DNA of 64,000 bases from Prevotella sp. P5-92 (GTDB taxonomy: Bacteria > Bacteroidota > Bacteroidia > Bacteroidales > Bacteroidaceae), in assembly GCF_002251245.1 (NCBI RefSeq), contig NZ_NPJG01000042.1, forward strand, positions 186,001-250,000, in the 5' to 3' direction. The notes under the pieces are model-generated. The model made no database searches, was not told the origin of the DNA, and saw only the letters and a list, made by a program, of their open reading frames with translations. Made by a program: the position numbers and the translations under genes. Below are positions 50,967 through 60,180 of this stretch, piece after piece; position 1 is the stretch's first letter, and every line of letters starts with the position of its first letter.

Positions 50967-52144
50967 AACAACTGTTTGAAAATACAAAGACGGCAAGCCG
51001 TATGCTTGCCACAATATCTGACGAGCGCCGTAACGAAATACTATCGGCGGTTGCTGATGCCATCTGTTCGCAGAAGGAACGCATCCTTGCCGCTAACGCT
51101 AAAGACCTCTGTCGAATGGATAAGGCCAACCCTCTTTACGACCGTCTGCAGCTCACACCCGGTCGTCTTGATGGCATCGCCTCCGACATGCGCAATGTGG
51201 CATCACTTCCTTCGCCGCTTCACCGTGTGCTCTGTGAGCGTACTTTGCCCAATGGCATGCGTCTGAAGCGTGTCAGCGTGCCCTTTGGTGTGATAGGTAT
51301 GATATACGAAGCTCGTCCTAACGTCACTTTCGATGTCTTCTCGCTGTGCTTCAAGAGCGGTAATGCCTGTGTGCTCAAGGGTGGCAAGGATGCCGACTGT
51401 AGCAATCGTGAGGAAGTGGCTCTGATACATGAGATACTTGAACGCTATGGAGTCAGTCCTGGTGTGGTAACCCTGTTGCCTGCCACCCATGATGCTACCG
51501 CCGCTATGCTCAATGCCGTAGGCTATATCGACGTGTGCATACCACGCGGAGGCAGGAAACTCATAGATTTTGTTCGCGACAATGCCAAGGTGCCGGTTAT
51601 TGAGACTGGCGCTGGTGTGGTGCATGCTTATTTCGACGAATATGGTGACGTTGAAATGGGAGCACGTATTATCAACAATGCCAAGACTCGTCGCGTTAGT
51701 GTGTGCAATGCTCTCGATTGTCTTATCATCCATCGTTCGCGGCTTGCCGATTTGCCACGTCTGCTTGAACCTATGAAAGATAGGGTAGAGGTGTATATCG
51801 ACAACGAAGATTATTGGGGTACGGAGTTTATGGATTACAAGATGTCGGTAAAGGTGGTTGACTCGCTCGATGATGCCATCGCTCATATCACCCGATATGG
51901 TTCTGGCCATAGTGAGTGTATAATCACCCAAAACGAAGACAATGCCCGCCGCTTCCAACAAATGGTGGATGCTGCCTGTGTGTATTGGAATGTGCCGACG
52001 AGTTTCACTGACGGCGCCCAGTTCGGACTTGGAGCTGAAATAGGAATAAGTACCCAAAAACTCGGTCCGCGCGGTCCTATGGGACTTGAAGAAATCACCA
52101 CCTACAAGTGGTTGATAGAGGGAGAAGGACAGGTGAGGAGTTAA
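50963..52144 (+). CDS. proA: Gamma-glutamyl phosphate reductase
   Basis: Second step of proline synthesis, NADPH-dependent. 393 residues (slightly short of the 415-residue E. coli form). [47 protein letters not shown], and DCLIIHR are the aldehyde-dehydrogenase-like motifs; the catalytic Cys is in [32 protein letters not shown] is the conserved end. It overlaps proB by 4 bases and ends the long plus-strand run; no hairpin terminator is obvious before the convergent trpS. Confidence 0.95.
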   Translation: MKQLFENTKTASRMLATISDERRNEILSAVADAICSQKERILAANAKDLCRMDKANPLYDRLQLTPGRLDGIASDMRNVASLPSPLHRVLCERTLPNGMRLKRVSVPFGVIGMIYEARPNVTFDVFSLCFKSGNACVLKGGKDADCSNREEVALIHEILERYGVSPGVVTLLPATHDATAAMLNAVGYIDVCIPRGGRKLIDFVRDNAKVPVIETGAGVVHAYFDEYGDVEMGARIINNAKTRRVSVCNALDCLIIHRSRLADLPRLLEPMKDRVEVYIDNEDYWGTEFMDYKMSVKVVDSLDDAIAHITRYGSGHSECIITQNEDNARRFQQMVDAACVYWNVPTSFTDGAQFGLGAEIGISTQKLGPRGPMGLEEITTYKWLIEGEGQVRS

Positions 52145-52175
52145 CCACACTCCTCCTTCTCCCTATTCTTTACCT

Positions 52176-53264
52176 TTATTTTGCCCGGTATTTCTCTGCT
52201 TGGCTATTGATGAGGTCGATATCCTCAAAATAGTTTATCTGCATGGCGCGGCGTACTTCGTCCATGGTCTGTGCAGCCGTCTCGCGGGCTTTCTCTGTTC
52301 CACGCTTTAGGATATTGTATATTTCGGGAATGTCTTGCTCGAATTCGTGACGGCGTTGACGCATAGGTTCCATAAACTTGTTGAGCACGTTGTTGAGGAA
52401 CTTCTTGCAGGTGCCGTCGCCGATGCCGCCGTGTACGTAGTGCTCCTTGAGCTCGTCAAGGGTCTTGAACTCAGGCCAGAACTCAGCAAAGCTATCGTCG
52501 GTACTGAAGGCTTCCAGATAGGTGAATACGGCATTGCCTTCCAGGTGTCCAGGCTCGTCCATACTCATACGTGGTTCGCCGTTCGACATCTTTTTCACTT
52601 TCTTCCATACGTCGGCGGCCGAGTCGCTAAGATAGATGCAGTTGCCAAGGCTTTTGCTCATCTTCTCCTTGCCGTCGGTACCAGGCAGACGGCGTGCAGT
52701 GGCGTTTTCGGGCAGCATAATCTCTGGCTCCACAAGTACAGGAGAGTATGTCTGGTTAAAGCGTCTTACAAGTTCGCGTGTCACCTCCAACATTGGCTCC
52801 TGGTCTTCGCCAGCGGGTACTGTGGTGGCCTTGAAAAGGGTGATGTCGGCAGCTTGGCTGACTGGATAACAGAAGAAGCCAAGAGGGATGTTCGCCTCGA
52901 AATTGCGCATCTTTATCTCTGTCTTTACAGTAGGGTTACGCTGTACACGACTCACAGTGATGAGATTCATGAGATAAGTGGTAAGTTCTGCCAATTCGGG
53001 AATCTGGCTTTGAATAAATAGAATGCATTTCTCCGGGTCAAGTCCGGCAGCCAGATAGTCGAGTGCCACCTCAATGATGTTCTGACGTATCTTCTCTGGA
53101 TTGTCAGCGTTGTCAGTGAGGGCTTGCACATCGGCCATGAATACAAACATTTTCTTGAAGTCGCCCGCGTTCTGCAGTTCGACTCTTCTGCGCAACGACC
53201 CCACATAGTGTCCAAGATGGAGCTTCCCAGTGGGGCGGTCGCCTGTAAGGATAATCTTTTCCAT
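52176..53264 (-). CDS. trpS: Tryptophan-tRNA ligase
   Basis: 362 residues from the ATG at 53264; the open frame extends upstream but crosses the promoter. Class I signature: ILTGDRPTGKLHLGHYVGSL with HLGH, and GTDGKEKMSKSLGN carrying KMSKS. VQALTDNADNP and FFCYPVSQAADITLFKA are TrpRS-typical, and the tail is the usual helical end. It is divergent from the DUF59 gene and convergent with proA. Confidence 0.96.
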   Translation of the reverse strand: MEKIILTGDRPTGKLHLGHYVGSLRRRVELQNAGDFKKMFVFMADVQALTDNADNPEKIRQNIIEVALDYLAAGLDPEKCILFIQSQIPELAELTTYLMNLITVSRVQRNPTVKTEIKMRNFEANIPLGFFCYPVSQAADITLFKATTVPAGEDQEPMLEVTRELVRRFNQTYSPVLVEPEIMLPENATARRLPGTDGKEKMSKSLGNCIYLSDSAADVWKKVKKMSNGEPRMSMDEPGHLEGNAVFTYLEAFSTDDSFAEFWPEFKTLDELKEHYVHGGIGDGTCKKFLNNVLNKFMEPMRQRRHEFEQDIPEIYNILKRGTEKARETAAQTMDEVRRAMQINYFEDIDLINSQAEKYRAK

Positions 53265-53300
53265 GTATATTTTCTTTTCTGTTTTTTCTATTTTTGGGTG

Positions 53301-53331
53301 CAAAGGTACGTCAAAAAGGAGACAAAACAAA
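53301..53331 (-). promoter_or_regulatory. Bacteroidetes-type promoter for trpS
   Basis: On the minus strand TTTG (53331-53328) and TACCTTTG(C) (53308-53301), 19 bases apart; trpS starts 36 bases later. Confidence 0.75.
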
Positions 53332-53357
53332 ATAAAAGTAGAAAAATCTACGAAACA

Positions 53358-53389
53358 TTTGGCACTTTGGCGTTTTATCTGTAATTTTG
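53358..53389 (+). promoter_or_regulatory. Bacteroidetes-type promoter for the DUF59 gene and lpxH
   Basis: TTTG at 53358-53361 and TAATTTTG(C) at 53382-53389, 20 bases apart. Divergent from the trpS promoter. Confidence 0.7.
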
Positions 53390-53411
53390 CAAACATAAAA
53401 CGATAATTATT

Positions 53412-53732
53412 ATGACTACAGAAGAAAAGACAAAAATAGAAGAACGAATAGTAGATGTGCTGAAGACGGTATATGACCCTGAGATACCGGTGAACATTTA
53501 CGACTTGGGATTGATCTACAAGGTGGATGTGAAGGACGATGGCGAGGTTGAGCTCGATATGACGTTCACGGCTCCTTCGTGTCCGGCCGCTGATTTTATC
53601 CTTGAGGATGTCAGGCAGAAAGTGGATAGTCTTGAGGGTGTGATAAACACCACGGTCAACCTCGTTTTTGAGCCGGTATGGGATCAAAGCATGATGACCG
53701 AGGAGGCACGTGTTGAACTGGGATTTGAATAA
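53412..53732 (+). CDS. MIP18/DUF59 family Fe-S cluster assembly protein (SufT-like)
   Basis: 106 residues. VYDPEIPVNIYDLGLIYKVDV is the DUF59 signature, and FTAPSCPAADFILEDVRQKV follows with the conserved Cys and a following helix. These small proteins help mature or carry Fe-S clusters. No suf operon is next to it here. lpxH starts 31 bases downstream. Confidence 0.9.
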   Translation: MTTEEKTKIEERIVDVLKTVYDPEIPVNIYDLGLIYKVDVKDDGEVELDMTFTAPSCPAADFILEDVRQKVDSLEGVINTTVNLVFEPVWDQSMMTEEARVELGFE

Positions 53733-53763
53733 GTTGAAAGGCTTAAATACAGATGCTTCGATT

Positions 53764-54528
53764 ATGAAAAACGTCTATTTCCTTTCCGATGCACATCTCG
53801 GCTCGCTTGCCATCGATCACAGCCGTATGCATGAGAGGCGTATAGTGCGCTTTCTTGATAGCATAAAGCACAAGGCGGCGGCAATATATTTGCTTGGCGA
53901 CATGTTCGACTTCTGGTACGAGTACAAGTATGTAGTGCCGCGAGGTTACACGCGTTTCCTCGGCAAGCTGTCGGAACTGACCGACATGGGGGTCGAGATT
54001 CATTATTTCACCGGCAACCACGATATTTGGGCATATAACTATCTCGAACAAGAGTGTGGCGTGATATTGCACAAGAAACCTCTCGCCACTGAGATCTACG
54101 GCAAGGTGTTCTTCCTTGCCCATGGTGACGGCCTTGGCGACCCTGACAGGAAGTTCAGGTTGCTGCGTGCCGTGTTCCACAACCGCTTCTGCCAGGTGAT
54201 GTTCTCCGCCATCCATCCGCGATGGAGCGTATGGTTCGGCCTGCACTGGGCAAAGCACAGCCGTTTGAAGCACATGAGGCGTGAGGAACCTGCCTATATG
54301 GGTGAGAACCGCGAGCATCTCGTGCTGTTCACCAAGAAGTATATACAGACTCATCCAAATGTCGATTGCTTCATCTACGGTCATCGTCACATAGAGCTTG
54401 ACCTTCAGTTGACGAAAAAGGCAAGGATGATTATCCTTGGCGACTGGATTGACCAGTTCACTTATGTCGTATTCGATGGCGACCATCTGTTCATGAGTGA
54501 ATATGTGGAGGGCGAGAGCCAGCCGTAG
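53764..54528 (+). CDS. lpxH: UDP-2,3-diacylglucosamine diphosphatase (LpxH-type)
   Basis: Hydrolyses UDP-2,3-diacylglucosamine to lipid X in lipid A synthesis. 254 residues from the ATG at 53764. Calcineurin-like metal motifs in order: VYFLSDAHLGS, YLLGDMFDFWYEY, FTGNHDIW, FFLAHGDGLGDPD, and YGHRHIE. The length and the DFW motif fit LpxH and its close relatives. It acts at the inner face of the inner membrane. The neighbours do not add information. Confidence 0.88.
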   Translation: MKNVYFLSDAHLGSLAIDHSRMHERRIVRFLDSIKHKAAAIYLLGDMFDFWYEYKYVVPRGYTRFLGKLSELTDMGVEIHYFTGNHDIWAYNYLEQECGVILHKKPLATEIYGKVFFLAHGDGLGDPDRKFRLLRAVFHNRFCQVMFSAIHPRWSVWFGLHWAKHSRLKHMRREEPAYMGENREHLVLFTKKYIQTHPNVDCFIYGHRHIELDLQLTKKARMIILGDWIDQFTYVVFDGDHLFMSEYVEGESQP

Positions 54529-54668
54529 CATTTTTTATTATGCACAAACGGATGAACGTCAAGGGACATTAATCTCTAAAACGTTAAAATAACAAAACGT
54601 TTCGGGCGTTGGCGCAAGAAAAGTACATCATGGGTGTTTATATGTTACGAAAGATAATGAATAACAAT

Positions 54669-55940
54669 ATGAAGAAAACATTTAAGAACATTGCCATGAT
54701 GGCTTTAGCGCTGCTCGCCCTTTCGGCATGCAGTTCAACAAAGAAAATCAGTGACGACAAGAGTAATGGTATGACAAGCATGACGAATGAAGACGATATC
54801 GACCCTGGGTTCATGGTGCTCTCTGATGCGCAATATGACCTTGTGAAGCGTAATAACCAGTTTGCCCTTAACCTTTTCTCGGAGGTTAAGGGAGTTGGCT
54901 CGAGCGTGATCTCGCCAATGAGCGTCACCTATCTTATGTCGATGCTTGCCAATGGAGCGGAAGGAGTAACGCGAGAGGAGATTATGGCTGCCATCGGTGC
55001 CAAAGACTTCGACATCGACGAGATGAACGCGTTCTATGCCTATCTCATGAGAAGGGCAAAGACTGCCGACAAGCAGACCACGCTCAACATTGCAAACTAT
55101 ATTGCCCTCAACAAGGAGTTTAAGCTGAAGAAGAAATTCGCATCCACTATCGCCGACAGTTATCAAGGCTCCGTGGAAGCTCTTGACTTCAACGATTCCA
55201 AGAGCACAACGCGAATAAACGGCTGGTGCAGTGAGCATACCGACAATATGATACCCTCCATCATTGACCAGGTGAATCCGTCGGCAGTGGCATACATCCT
55301 GAACGCCATATACTTCAACGGGACGTGGACCGACAAGTTCGACAAGAGCAACACCAAGAAGGAGCAGTTCAATGGCTTCACCCGCGACATCAATTATGTC
55401 GATATGATGCATCGCAACGCCAAGTACTACTATACGTCAAACGATGTCTATTCGGCAGTGACCCTGCCTTACGGGTCAGGAACTTATTCAATGACAGTGC
55501 TATTGCCCAACGACGGCAAGTTTGTCACCGACGTGACGAAGGCTCTCAATGCCGACACTTTGGCTTCTCTCCGCCGTAACATGGAGGAATGTATCGTTGA
55601 TTTGAAGCTACCCCGCTTCACCACTGAGATGAAACTCTCGTTGAAGGACATAGTTGCAAGATTGGGCGCACCTGCGATGTTTGATGCCTCACGCGCCGAC
55701 TTCTCGTCTTTTGCCAACGGCAACGTGTATGTGTCGGAGATGCTTCAGAAGGCAAAGATTGAGGTGAGCGAGGAAGGCACAAAGGCAGCTGCCGTCACCA
55801 TGGGTATGATGAAGCTCACCGCCATGCGTCCCCAGGAACCACGCCGCGTGGATTTCCACTGCGACCATCCCTTTGTATATCTTATACAAGACAACTATAC
55901 CGGTGCCATCCTCTTCATGGGACAGTTCACCGGTAAATAA
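54669..55940 (+). CDS. Serpin-family protease inhibitor, lipoprotein
   Basis: 423 residues from the ATG at 54669 (signal MKKTFKNIAMMALALLALSAC, Cys21). Serpin motifs are clear: NNQFALNLFSEVKG, SVISPMSVTYLMSMLANGAEG, LNAIYFNGTWTDKF, YSMTVLLPNDGK and the C-terminal HPFVYLIQDNYTGAILFMGQF. The reactive loop hinge EEGTKAAAVTMG keeps small residues except Lys at P13; by alignment to alpha-1-antitrypsin spacing the P1-P1' pair would be Thr-Ala (in KLTAMRP). This suggests a true inhibitor. Tannerella miropin is a surface serpin lipoprotein of the same kind. It probably protects the cell from host or own proteases. Confidence 0.9.
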   Translation: MKKTFKNIAMMALALLALSACSSTKKISDDKSNGMTSMTNEDDIDPGFMVLSDAQYDLVKRNNQFALNLFSEVKGVGSSVISPMSVTYLMSMLANGAEGVTREEIMAAIGAKDFDIDEMNAFYAYLMRRAKTADKQTTLNIANYIALNKEFKLKKKFASTIADSYQGSVEALDFNDSKSTTRINGWCSEHTDNMIPSIIDQVNPSAVAYILNAIYFNGTWTDKFDKSNTKKEQFNGFTRDINYVDMMHRNAKYYYTSNDVYSAVTLPYGSGTYSMTVLLPNDGKFVTDVTKALNADTLASLRRNMEECIVDLKLPRFTTEMKLSLKDIVARLGAPAMFDASRADFSSFANGNVYVSEMLQKAKIEVSEEGTKAAAVTMGMMKLTAMRPQEPRRVDFHCDHPFVYLIQDNYTGAILFMGQFTGK

Positions 55941-55954
55941 GTTCCTTACTATAA

Positions 55955-56008
55955 AAGGCATGGCACCGGGACGTGTTGCGTCTGATGCCATGCCTTCTGA
56001 TTGTTTAT
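55955..56008. terminator. Terminator hairpin between serpin and ackA genes
   Basis: AAGGCATGGCA (55955-55965) pairs perfectly with TGCCATGCCTT (55986-55996); the loop contains a further GACG/CGTC pair. Can serve both convergent genes, although T-runs are weak. Confidence 0.65.
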
Positions 56009-56068
56009 AAGGGGATGTGGCGGTTAGTTGGCAGTTCCTTCAATGTTATTGCCAATTTTATTTGAGAA

Positions 56069-57262
56069 TCAGAGAAGGTTCATGGTGTCGGTAGCAATCA
56101 TCAGCTCCTCGTCGGTCGGGATGATGCATACAGTGACTTTGGAGTTGGCTGTTGAGATGACCTTCTCCACGCCACGCAAGCCCTTGTTGAGCTCCTTGTC
56201 AATTTCCACTCCGAGGAACTCAAGACCTTCGCATGACTCTTGACGGGTGCTCCACTGGTTCTCGCCGACACCGGCTGTGAAGACTATGATGTCAACACCA
56301 CCCATGGCAGCTGCGTAGGCTCCGATATATTTCTTGATGCGATAGTTGTACATCTTCATGGCAAGCACAGCCTTTGGCTCGCCCTTCTCGCAGGCAGCCT
56401 CTACTTCGCGCATGTCGGAAGACAGTTCGGTTATGCCAAGCACACCGCTCTTCTTGTTAAGCAGGTCGGAGATGCCGTCAGCGTCGAGGTTGAGCTTCTT
56501 CTGAAGGAATGCCACTGCGCCGCCGTCGATATCGCCCGAGCGTGTACCCATCATCACACCTTCCAATGGAGTGAGACCCATAGAGGTGTCAACGCACTTG
56601 CCGCAGTCAACGGCAGCTATTGATGCACCGTTGCCGATATGGCAGGTGATGATCTTCTTGTCTTCGGGATTGACGCCGAGGAAGTCGCACACGCGCTTTG
56701 CCACGTAGCGGTGGCTGGTGCCGTGGAAACCATAGCGGCGGATGCCATACTTCTCATACAGTTCGTATGGTACGGCATACATGTAAGCGTAGTCGGGCAT
56801 GGTCTGGTGGAAGGCGGTGTCGAACACGCCCACCTGAGGCAGACCGGGCATCAGCTCGCTAACGGCCTTGACTCCCTTGAGGTTCGCTGGGTTGTGGAGT
56901 GGAGCGAGGTCGCTGCATTCCTCAAACACTTTTAGCACCTCGTCGGTAAGAACGACGCTCTTGTTAAACTTCTCTCCACCGTGTACCATACGATGTCCCA
57001 CGGCGTCGATTTCCTTCAGGTCTTTGATTACTCCGATCTCTGGGTCGGTGAGGAGTGAGAAGATAAACTTCACACCTTCGGTGTGCTCGGGAATGTCGTG
57101 CATTATCTGCTTCTTTTCACCGTTAGCCAGTTTCACTTTGACGAATGCACCGTCGAGACCAACTCTTTCTGCACCTCCAGAGGTCATCACCTCCTTGGTG
57201 TCCATGTTGTAGAGCGCATACTTAATAGATGAGCTGCCACAGTTTAATACTAATATTTTCAT
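56069..57262 (-). CDS. ackA: Acetate kinase
   Basis: Converts acetyl phosphate and ADP to acetate and ATP. 397 residues. KILVLNCGSSSIKYALYNM (N-terminal phosphate site), GHRMVHGGEKFNK, RYGFHGTSHRYVA, MGTRSGDIDGG and FTAGVGENQWSTRQ match acetate kinase signatures. It follows pta by 76 bases on the minus strand, with an RNA hairpin in between. Together they make ATP from acetyl-CoA in fermentation. Confidence 0.96.
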   Translation of the reverse strand: MKILVLNCGSSSIKYALYNMDTKEVMTSGGAERVGLDGAFVKVKLANGEKKQIMHDIPEHTEGVKFIFSLLTDPEIGVIKDLKEIDAVGHRMVHGGEKFNKSVVLTDEVLKVFEECSDLAPLHNPANLKGVKAVSELMPGLPQVGVFDTAFHQTMPDYAYMYAVPYELYEKYGIRRYGFHGTSHRYVAKRVCDFLGVNPEDKKIITCHIGNGASIAAVDCGKCVDTSMGLTPLEGVMMGTRSGDIDGGAVAFLQKKLNLDADGISDLLNKKSGVLGITELSSDMREVEAACEKGEPKAVLAMKMYNYRIKKYIGAYAAAMGGVDIIVFTAGVGENQWSTRQESCEGLEFLGVEIDKELNKGLRGVEKVISTANSKVTVCIIPTDEELMIATDTMNLL

Positions 57263-57281
57263 ACTTTTATAGTTTTTGGGG

Positions 57282-57326
57282 GAGTTAAGGAGTTAATTCC
57301 TTAAGCTCCTTAACTCCTTAACTCCA
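57282..57326. repeat. Perfect 16-bp inverted repeat between pta and ackA
   Basis: GGAGTTAAGGAGTTAA (57282-57297) and its exact reverse complement (57311-57326) with a 13-base loop. There is no T-run on the minus strand, so it may act as an mRNA stability or processing hairpin rather than a terminator. The GGAGTTAAGG core recurs in the gpmI/ettA terminator. Confidence 0.8.
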
Positions 57327-57338
57327 AAATAATAATAA

Positions 57339-58349
57339 CTACTTCTTCGCATCCATTGCCTGGCAAGCAGTGATGGCAACCATCTTGTAGATGTCGTCAA
57401 CAGAGCAACCGCGACTGAGGTCGTTGACAGGACGAGCTATACCTTGGAGGATTGGGCCGAGGGCTGTTGCACCGCCGAGACGCTCCACGAGTTTGTAGGA
57501 GATGTTGCCCACTTCGAGACAAGGCACGATGAGAACGTTGGCACGACCGGCAATCTTGCTGCCTGGAGCCTTCTTTGCACCGACAGCTGGGACGAGCGAG
57601 GCATCAGCCTGCAACTCTCCGTCTATCTGGAGAGAGGGGTCGAGCTCCTTGGCAAGACGAGTGGCTTCAACCACCTTATCAACCACCTCATGACTTGCAC
57701 TGCCCTTGGTAGAGAAGCTCAACATGGCTACACGGGGCTCCTCAAAGCCGGCTACGCTCTTCGCGGTCTGAGCCGTACATACGGCGATCTGTGCCAGCTG
57801 GTTGGCATCAGGCATAGGAGTGACTGCTACGTCGCCCATGACAAGGATGCCCTCTTCGCCATATTGCTCCTTATCGGTGATGAGAAGCATTGCGCCGCTA
57901 ACACAGGAGATGCCAGGGGCACACTTGATGATCTGAAGGGCAGGGCGCAGTGTGTCGCCAGTGGTGCTGAGCGCACCGCTGATCTGTCCGTCGGCACCTT
58001 CAGTCTTGATGATCATACATCCGAGATAGAGAGGATTCTTCATCAGCTCGCGCGCCTTCTCTATTGTCATTCCCTTCTTCTTGCGCAGCTCTGTCAGCAA
58101 GGCTGCATATTCTTCGGCCTTAGGATTGTTTTCAGGGTCGATAAGTGTAGCCTTGTCGATATTTGTCAATCCCCATTGCTGGGCAAGTGAGTGAACCTCA
58201 TCGGGATTGCCAATGAGGATAAGATCTGCCACACCTTCAGCGAGGACTCTGTCTGCTGCTCTTAATGTGCGCTCCTCGGTGGCTTCGGGGAGTACAATGC
58301 GCTGCTTGTTGCTCTTGGCGCGCTCGATGATTTTTTGTACTAAATCCAT
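57339..58349 (-). CDS. pta: Phosphate acetyltransferase (short, catalytic-only form)
   Basis: Exchanges acetyl-CoA and phosphate to acetyl phosphate. 336 residues, the length of the catalytic domain alone; the N-terminal regulatory domain of the E. coli enzyme (714 residues) is absent. [57 protein letters not shown] and [22 protein letters not shown] are family motifs. It precedes ackA in the same transcript. Upstream is a minus-strand TACTTTTG box at 58434-58427. Confidence 0.95.
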   Translation of the reverse strand: MDLVQKIIERAKSNKQRIVLPEATEERTLRAADRVLAEGVADLILIGNPDEVHSLAQQWGLTNIDKATLIDPENNPKAEEYAALLTELRKKKGMTIEKARELMKNPLYLGCMIIKTEGADGQISGALSTTGDTLRPALQIIKCAPGISCVSGAMLLITDKEQYGEEGILVMGDVAVTPMPDANQLAQIAVCTAQTAKSVAGFEEPRVAMLSFSTKGSASHEVVDKVVEATRLAKELDPSLQIDGELQADASLVPAVGAKKAPGSKIAGRANVLIVPCLEVGNISYKLVERLGGATALGPILQGIARPVNDLSRGCSVDDIYKMVAITACQAMDAKK

Positions 58350-58426
58350 AGTATGTTTTAATGTAGTTTTGATTTTGTTGTAGTTGTATTTGAGGGCTTA
58401 TTTTGCAAAGTCCACCTTACATTTTG

Positions 58427-58434
58427 CAAAAGTA
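58427..58434 (-). promoter_or_regulatory. -7 promoter box for pta
   Basis: Minus-strand TACTTTTG(C), 77 bases upstream of the pta ATG. No -33 box at 19-20 bases. Confidence 0.45.
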
Positions 58435-58498
58435 AGAAAAATATTTCAAACTTAACCTATTTTATGCGTTTTTTTTAAAAAAATTATAAGTTCTATTC

Positions 58499-58529
58499 TT
58501 TGTAATTTCATTCCTTTGCTGTACCTTTG
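58499..58529 (+). promoter_or_regulatory. Bacteroidetes-type promoter for gpmI
   Basis: TTTG at 58499-58502 and TACCTTTG(C) at 58522-58529, 19 bases apart; gpmI starts 42 bases later. Confidence 0.75.
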
Positions 58530-58571
58530 CACTCAGAATTCAGATTTTAATCTATATATATTAGGAATAAT

Positions 58572-60095
58572 ATGGCAAAGAAAGCATTATTGATGATTCT
58601 CGACGGATGGGGAATCGGAAAGAAAGGTAAGGGTGATGTAATCAACAATACTCCAACTCCTTACCTCGACTATCTAACAGCAATTAGCGCACATTCACAG
58701 CTTCAGGCTTCTGGTGAGAACGTAGGTCTGCCTGACGGACAGATGGGTAACTCAGAGGTAGGACACCTCAACATTGGTGCTGGTCGTGTGGTTTACCAAG
58801 ACCTCGTGAAGATCAACCGTGCGTGCAAGGATGGCTCTATCAAGGAAAATCCTGAAGTGAAGGCGGCATACAGCTACGCAAAAGAAAACGGCAAGCGCTT
58901 GCACCTCATGGGACTCACCTCTGACGGTGGCGTTCACTCTTCGCTCGATCATCTCTTCAAACTCGTTGAGATAAGTAAGGAATATGGGTTGACACAGACT
59001 TTCGTACACTGCTTCATGGACGGACGCGATACCGACCCTAAGAGTGGTATTGGCTTTATCAAACAGCTCGCTGAGATATGTGAAAAGAACGACGCACACA
59101 TAGCTTCTATCGTAGGCCGTTTCTATGCCATGGACCGCGACAAGCGCTGGGACCGCGTGAAGGAGGCTTACGACCTGCTCGTTGAGGGTAAGGGCAAACA
59201 GGCCGACTGCATGGTGAAGGCTATGGAGGAGAGCTATGCCGAAGGTGTGACCGACGAGTTTATCAAACCTATCAACAACGCTAAGGTTGACGGTACCATA
59301 CAGGAAGGCGACGTCGTTGTCTTCATCAACTTCCGTAACGACCGCGCAAAGGAACTTACACAGGTGCTCACACAGCAGGACATGCCAGAGGAAGGCATGA
59401 AGACAATACCTGGCCTGCAGTACTATTGCATGACTCCTTACGATGCATCCTTCAAAGGTGTACACATCCTCTTCCCGAAAGAAAATGTGGGAAATACTCT
59501 CGGCGAATATCTCAGCAGCAAGGGTAAGAAACAGCTCCACACGGCGGAGACGGAGAAGTATGCTCACGTAACATTCTTCTTCAACGGCGGACGCGAGGCT
59601 CCTTACGAGGGCGAGGACCGCATCCTGGTGCCTTCGCCAAAGGTGGCTACATACGACTTGAAGCCAGAGATGTCGGCATACGAGGTGAAAGATAAGCTCG
59701 TGGGCGCTATCAATACCCAGGAATATGACTTCATCGTGGTGAACTTCGCTAACGGCGACATGGTGGGACACACTGGTATTTATAACGCTATTGCAAAGGC
59801 AGTACACGCTGTTGACAACTGCGTACGTGACGTCATCGAGGCTGCAAAGGCTAACGACTATGAGGCTATCATCATTGCCGACCATGGCAATGCCGATAAC
59901 GCCATCAATGAGGACGGCACTCCAAATACTGCACACTCTCTGAACCCAGTGCCATTCATTTACGTCACCGACAATAACTCGGCAACCGTAAAAGACGGTC
60001 GTCTGGCTGACGTTGCTCCTTCTATCCTCCATATCATGGGACTTGAGCAACCTGCCGACATGACTGGTGAAAACCTTATTTGCGACAACAAGTAA
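58572..60095 (+). CDS. gpmI: 2,3-bisphosphoglycerate-independent phosphoglycerate mutase
   Basis: Interconverts 3- and 2-phosphoglycerate in glycolysis, with Mn2+. 507 residues. [16 protein letters not shown] (metal ligand Asp), [17 protein letters not shown] with the catalytic Ser, [38 protein letters not shown] and [11 protein letters not shown] are the alkaline-phosphatase-superfamily motifs of iPGM. It has its own promoter and a shared terminator with ettA. Confidence 0.96.
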   Translation: MAKKALLMILDGWGIGKKGKGDVINNTPTPYLDYLTAISAHSQLQASGENVGLPDGQMGNSEVGHLNIGAGRVVYQDLVKINRACKDGSIKENPEVKAAYSYAKENGKRLHLMGLTSDGGVHSSLDHLFKLVEISKEYGLTQTFVHCFMDGRDTDPKSGIGFIKQLAEICEKNDAHIASIVGRFYAMDRDKRWDRVKEAYDLLVEGKGKQADCMVKAMEESYAEGVTDEFIKPINNAKVDGTIQEGDVVVFINFRNDRAKELTQVLTQQDMPEEGMKTIPGLQYYCMTPYDASFKGVHILFPKENVGNTLGEYLSSKGKKQLHTAETEKYAHVTFFFNGGREAPYEGEDRILVPSPKVATYDLKPEMSAYEVKDKLVGAINTQEYDFIVVNFANGDMVGHTGIYNAIAKAVHAVDNCVRDVIEAAKANDYEAIIIADHGNADNAINEDGTPNTAHSLNPVPFIYVTDNNSATVKDGRLADVAPSILHIMGLEQPADMTGENLICDNK

Positions 60096-60114
60096 ATAGA
60101 AAAGTAATAATAAT

Positions 60115-60154
60115 AAAAGGAGTTAAGGGTAACAAACACCTTAACTCCTTTTTC
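60115..60154. terminator. Bidirectional terminator between gpmI and ettA
   Basis: AAAAGGAGTTAAGG (60115-60128) pairs perfectly with CCTTAACTCCTTTT (60139-60152). T-runs lie on both sides (TTTTTC on plus; TTTTATTATTATT on minus). Confidence 0.9.
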
Positions 60155-60180
60155 TTATCTCTCCAAATGTTTATGTCTCC

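Noticed and set aside
52176..53687. Upstream-extended TrpS start at 53687
   Set aside because: The extension runs through the trpS promoter and the divergent DUF59 gene; MEKIILTGDRPTG is the family start.
58752..60050. Long minus-strand open frame (432 codons) opposite gpmI
   Set aside because: It lies wholly inside gpmI, whose motifs are all present. The antisense product is rich in His, Val and Cys with no family features, as expected from codon bias.
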